Shown: positions 61,601 to 64,000 of the stretch, piece by piece
How the letters are laid out: the number at the start of each line of letters is the position of its first letter
Numbering within the stretch: the stretch's first letter is position 1
From: Ooceraea biroi
Lineage: Eukaryota > Arthropoda > Insecta > Hymenoptera > Formicidae
DNA length: 64,000 nt
Direction: 5' to 3'
Assembly: GCF_003672135.1 (NCBI RefSeq)
Contig: NC_039515.1
Location: 5,456,001-5,520,000, forward strand
Made by a program: the position numbers and the translations under genes
Notes under the pieces: model-generated
Seen by the model: only the letters and a program-made list of their open reading frames with translations
Databases searched by the model: none
What the model was told of the DNA's origin: nothing

Positions 61601-61903
61601 TTTTCGAAACTGCAATTACCATCGCTATAGTGAAAAAAAGTTCACTAGCAACTCCAGCATCCCCTTAAGCATCCTTTAAATTTTATCAATGTCTTTTACG
61701 TTTAAGTAAAGCACAGCATTCTGCTATGTACATTTGTACCAAACATTGGTTTTCAGAAACAGAGAGAGGAAGCGCGTAGGAGACGACAAGAAGCAGAGAG
61801 TGCGCCGCCAGCAGTTTCCGAAATGTTAAATATCCTTGGCACTATGAGACGGAGAGCTAAACCGATAAGGCAGTCTCTCAAATCTACGGATGCGGCATCG
61901 TAG
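55670..61903 (+). CDS. Shootin-1-like coiled-coil protein
   Basis: Nine coding exons: 55670-56099, 58697-58810, 58902-58996, 59198-59351, 59585-59713, 59791-59936, 60166-60703, 60816-60874 and 61757-61903. The sum is 1812 nt, 603 aa. The ATG at 55670 lies 5 nt after an acceptor. The N-terminal 145 residues are Ser/Pro/Arg-rich with two RGSFEKL / ASFEKLD repeats. Residues about 145-480 are long coiled coil (EYTDLEKKYQHLQRENNLLQ, WYRQNRELKRRSQIIAQNF, ELSGEIARLQTEL, DVVRCLKQEVSELEEKV). A polyproline run (PPPPPLPPPPPPPPL) follows, then MENMLGITPKK, IDDIINQIKGGRFTLKQ and SEMLNILGTMRRRAKP. The order coiled coil, polyproline, short I..I..IK.G motif, then LNILGT matches vertebrate Shootin-1, a clutch molecule linking actin flow to L1-CAM in neurons. 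Intron 8 holds two foldback elements. Confidence 0.85.
56100..57565. other. Intron 1 of the Shootin-like gene, 5' half
   Basis: AT-rich intron. The only notable feature is GAGACACCCTGTATA at about 56923-56937, the mirror image of a CAGGGTGTC-type transposon end like that at 22379, without a visible partner. No gene is seen. Confidence 0.4.
57566..58293. mobile_element. TTAA-flanked foldback element, second family (GGGGGGAGCC ends)
   Basis: TTAA at 57566-57569 and 58290-58293. The ends are GGGGGGAGCCTGCTTTAGA and TCTAAAGCAGGCTCCCCCC. Long inverted repeats of over 270 bp per side surround a short central segment near 57900-57960. Some small differences exist between the arms (for example GCAACTGGCATTGC versus GCAACGCCGGCGACGCGGC). 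It is unrelated in sequence to the TTAA-FB family, but shares TTAA and a G-run at the end. Confidence 0.85.
58294..58696. other. Intron 1 of the Shootin-like gene, 3' end
   Basis: Unique intronic sequence between the foldback and exon 2, with no feature other than the acceptor TCTTTTGTAG ending at 58696. Confidence 0.4.
60932..61302. mobile_element. TTAA-FB foldback, copy 4a (intron 8 of the Shootin-like gene)
   Basis: TTAA-bounded palindrome (60932-60935, 61299-61302). The arms are mismatched at diagnostic sites: the left arm reads CAGGATAAAAAATCCTGTTCC, the right arm GGAAAAGGATTTTTTATTCTG. The right TTAA is shared with copy 4b. Confidence 0.9.
61299..61668. mobile_element. TTAA-FB foldback, copy 4b (adjacent to 4a)
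   Basis: Begins TTAAGGTGATCCTGG and ends GCATCCCCTTAA at 61668. Both arms carry the TCCTGTTCC/GGAACAGGA and CAGGAT/ATCCTG variants, so here the arms match. The pair lies between exons 8 and 9 and is transcribed with the host gene. Confidence 0.9.
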
Positions 61904-62187
61904 TAATTGGATTTTTTTCAACAATTTGATATTCCAAAGATTTTAAGTCGATACCAAGTCTCGTACGAAAAGATATATTGTAAAACGATTTGACACATAC
62001 ATGCCATTACACACTTACACATCGCATACACGCAGAAGAGAAATTAAAAGAAATTATCTTTATTATAAATTAATTCACACTTTCATATTGCAACGTTCGT
62101 AACAATGTGTATCTTAAAAAGTAGTCTCGTAGGAAAATTAATGCTTTATCGATATTATGGAATTACGTTAATCTGCCAATTACGAAA
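61904..62187. other. Convergent 3' region of the Shootin-like gene and BCCIP
   Basis: Only 284 bp separate the two stop codons, so the 3' UTRs are short or overlap. The sequence is AT-rich with AATTAAA/AATAAA-like signals and no other feature. Confidence 0.45.
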
Positions 62188-63520
62188 TTAAGAAAACTTC
62201 TCCTTTATTGTGTCGAACACGGTTTGCAATTTCGAGGCTTCCAAAAGAAGCACTTGTCTGTAGGGAATCATTTCGCAGTCCGTTTCAGCCCATTTTCCAA
62301 ATAAAGCAGTGTCGGATTCTTTAGAGATACAGAATTGGAACTTGGCAATAGCTTCTTCCGCGAAGGTTTCTTCTTCCACATTACTCCACAGTACAGAATC
62401 CTCGTCGGTATTTTCACTCTTACTTTCCGTGATCCTGTACTCTTTATCCAGTGGCTTATGCAGTTTACAGATAAGCAAGTAGTGCGAAAAGTTAAATGGC
62501 ATTTTTTTGTTCTGGGCACGTTTTATTTCGGTAATTAAATTCCCTATGACTGGCACTGAGATCTTGGCTGGAATGTTAACGAATCTCTCATTGATGATCA
62601 GACCCAACTCTTCGTTCTCCAGTACATTTTCTATCATCCTACAAGTGGAATCTTCGGCGTGTTTGGTTGCTAGTTGCTTCAATAGATTTCTAAGTTGCTC
62701 TATACACGGAACGTTCTGAAAAACGATTTAATTGTAATTATAATTTAAATAAAACTGTAAGAAAGAGGAAGAGATGGCAATACAATTTTACAAGAATCGA
62801 GTATTAAGATTAATTTCACTCACCTGTTTGGTGATGTCAATAACAGTTGTGATACCGAATACTTGATTGACAGTGTCGTCGTCGTCATTACTTTCATCCA
62901 TATCTATATCCACAGCCTGCTTAATCACAGAGCCTATATAATCCTGAGATATTATTATATTTGTGAGTTCGCCTAAGTCGATGTGTGTCTTAAGGAAGAG
63001 TTGCTGGAGTAGAATCTTAATGCCATGATAATCCGAGTTGCTTGGATTAAAGCCTTCAAAGTCTACTTGAAGCATGTCCTAAAATTGGCATTTATCACAA
63101 CGTTATTCTTAAAGTTTCTAATCCAATTTGAAAATGACTCGAGAGTACCTGACGAATGACTTGTAATGAGAAAAATTATCAGCAAATTGTTTTACTTTAC
63201 TGTACATTTTAGATGCAATGACACGTACTACACGCATACAAAGTAACACCTGAACAGAGCCATTCGTCTTATGTACGAAATCATTTCGATCATGCTCATT
63301 CTTCGCGACGAGGACGTCGCAAAGTCGCGTCAATCCCGTCAAGTAAAATTACAACCAAGCTAAATGTAAATCTGCGCAACGTGCAGCTGTTCGCTAGTGA
63401 GGTTAACTTAACCAGTATTGCGCAATACAAATGATTGCTTTTTACCTGTATGTCATCGTCATTGAGTGATACGTGATTTTCGTCAGAGTCAACCGCACGC
63501 TTCTTCGTCGGAGCAGCCAT
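62188..63520 (-). CDS. BCCIP: BCCIP homologue (BRCA2 and CDKN1A-interacting protein)
   Basis: Three exons on the minus strand: 63520-63446, 63078-62824 and 62715-62188. All are phase 0 and give 285 aa. The acidic N-terminus (MAAPTKKRAVDSDENHVSLN) is followed by VDFEGFNPSNSDYHGIKILLQQLF, IDLGELTNIIISQDYIGSVIKQ, the acidic DMDESNDDDD loop, VFGITTVIDITKQ, then LGLIINERFVNIPAKISVPV, FSHYLLICKLH and FAEEAIAKFQFCISKESD. These blocks define the BCP1/BCCIP family (human 314 aa; yeast Bcp1). BCCIP links to BRCA2 and p21 in vertebrates and to 60S biogenesis through uL14 chaperoning. The fold resembles acetyltransferases without catalytic residues; that is family knowledge. A minus-strand frame inside the first intron (63342-63118) was not accepted. 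Confidence 0.93.
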
Positions 63521-63881
63521 CACGTACAAATGATTTTCTGGTGGATATGCTCAAATAATCATGTGCCGTCTCGTCAATGAAGGAACGATTTCGGAAATTA
63601 CATGGAGGTTATGTTGAGCGAACAATTTTCGTATGGCGCCACTCGTTGGCCTCGTGCACGGTCTTACATACAGGTCTGGAAACTACCTCTAATTTCAGTG
63701 GTGGGAGTATGGCCGCTTTTTGAAGACACATTTAGTTTCTAGCGTAACCACTACTCGTCGCTGTCATCGATGTCCGCAGATAAATATAACCTGAAAAACC
63801 GGAGATAAGAACCCACGTGTGTTCATGACTCTTATTGGAAAACGGTTATTGACTACAAAAGTTATCGAAACGTTTATTGAA
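63521..63881. promoter_or_regulatory. Shared divergent promoter region (BCCIP / THAP gene)
   Basis: The two start codons are 361 bp apart on opposite strands, so this interval must hold both 5' UTRs and probably a bidirectional promoter. No TATA box stands out on either side. Confidence 0.5.
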
Positions 63882-64000
63882 ATGACGAAATGGTGTGCGG
63901 TACCGAATTGCAAGACCGGCAGTAGAACCGAGCAGAAACGTTCTTTATTTCGAGTGCCGAAAGATATTGTTACTTGGAAAAAGTGGGAAAAAGCTATTAG
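63882..64000 (+). CDS. THAP-domain protein, N-terminal fragment (runs off right edge)
   Basis: An ATG at 63882 opens MTKWCAVPNCKTGSRTEQKR followed by SLFRVPKDIVTWKKWEKAI, open to the window end. This is the start of a THAP (C2CH) zinc-finger: C-x4-C at residues 5 and 10, the F(R)VP motif, and the W-x3-W(E)KAI segment that lies before the CxxH pair. THAP domains bind DNA in cellular transcription factors and in P-element or Kolobok-type transposases. Only 39 residues are visible, so gene versus transposon cannot be decided. Confidence 0.8.
   Translation, partial: MTKWCAVPNCKTGSRTEQKRSLFRVPKDIVTWKKWEKAI

Noticed and set aside
63118..63342. Minus-strand frame in BCCIP intron 1
   Set aside because: The flanking exons join in phase with conserved family sequence without it, and it has no recognisable similarity.
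1..64000. Functional gene cluster for genome maintenance (SOSS-B, JARID2, RAD21, ORC5, BCCIP)
   Set aside because: The genes are on mixed strands, separated by unrelated genes (SLC35C2, CCT1, SDA1, Shootin) and transposons; co-occurrence in 64 kb is not evidence of a cluster.

Overview
This window looks like a piece of an insect nuclear genome, most likely a hymenopteran and possibly an ant. That is inferred from compact protein-coding genes with short GT-AG introns, AT-rich intergenic DNA, CpG-rich 5' ends, insect-like versions of conserved proteins, and abundant mariner, hAT-like, PIF/Harbinger-like and TTAA-flanked DNA elements. I saw no bacterial operons, no CRISPR arrays and no convincing tRNA or rRNA genes. 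No single new 'system' stands out; the unusual biology is in the mobile-element architecture.

Gene layout. 1-861 (-): 5' part of DDX42 RNA helicase, running off the left edge. 3573-6136 (+): SOSS complex subunit B (ssDNA-binding OB fold). 9807-11502 (+): SLC35C2 nucleotide-sugar-transporter-like protein. 13402-20448 (-): JARID2, a PRC2 cofactor with one very long exon and a degenerate JmjC centre. 24991-28415 (+): RAD21 cohesin kleisin. 30778-33735 (-): CCT1/TCP-1 alpha chaperonin subunit. 37550-42719 (-): SDA1, with an intronless ORC5 gene (40748-42061, same strand) inside its second intron. 55670-61903 (+): Shootin-1-like coiled-coil protein. 62188-63520 (-): BCCIP. 63882-64000 (+): start of a THAP-domain gene, cut by the right edge. 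For JARID2, RAD21, CCT1, SDA1, SLC35C2, Shootin and BCCIP I spliced every exon by hand; reading frames close exactly (1894, 777, 557, 753, 424, 603 and 285 aa).

Mobile DNA fills the gaps between genes. (i) A family of about 370-bp, almost fully palindromic foldback elements flanked by TTAA occurs at 8031, in a row of three at 21200-23593, at 44947, and in a row of two at 60932-61668; neighbours in a row share one TTAA. (ii) The third unit of the 21200 row holds a nest of insertions: an 8-bp-TSD element containing a TA-flanked foldback and a TAGAG-type hAT MITE, which itself carries a foldback in its terminal TA. (iii) A mariner at 34123-37498 contains an internal 701-bp unit repeated four times. 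(iv) Two PIF/Harbinger-type elements lie in opposite orientation at 45598 and 51936. (v) A TTAA-flanked element with a Mutator/Kolobok-like transposase remnant sits at 48555-50026.

Several of the genes serve chromosome biology (SOSS-B, JARID2, RAD21, ORC5, BCCIP), but they are ordinary unlinked eukaryotic transcription units; I see no evidence that they form a functional cluster.
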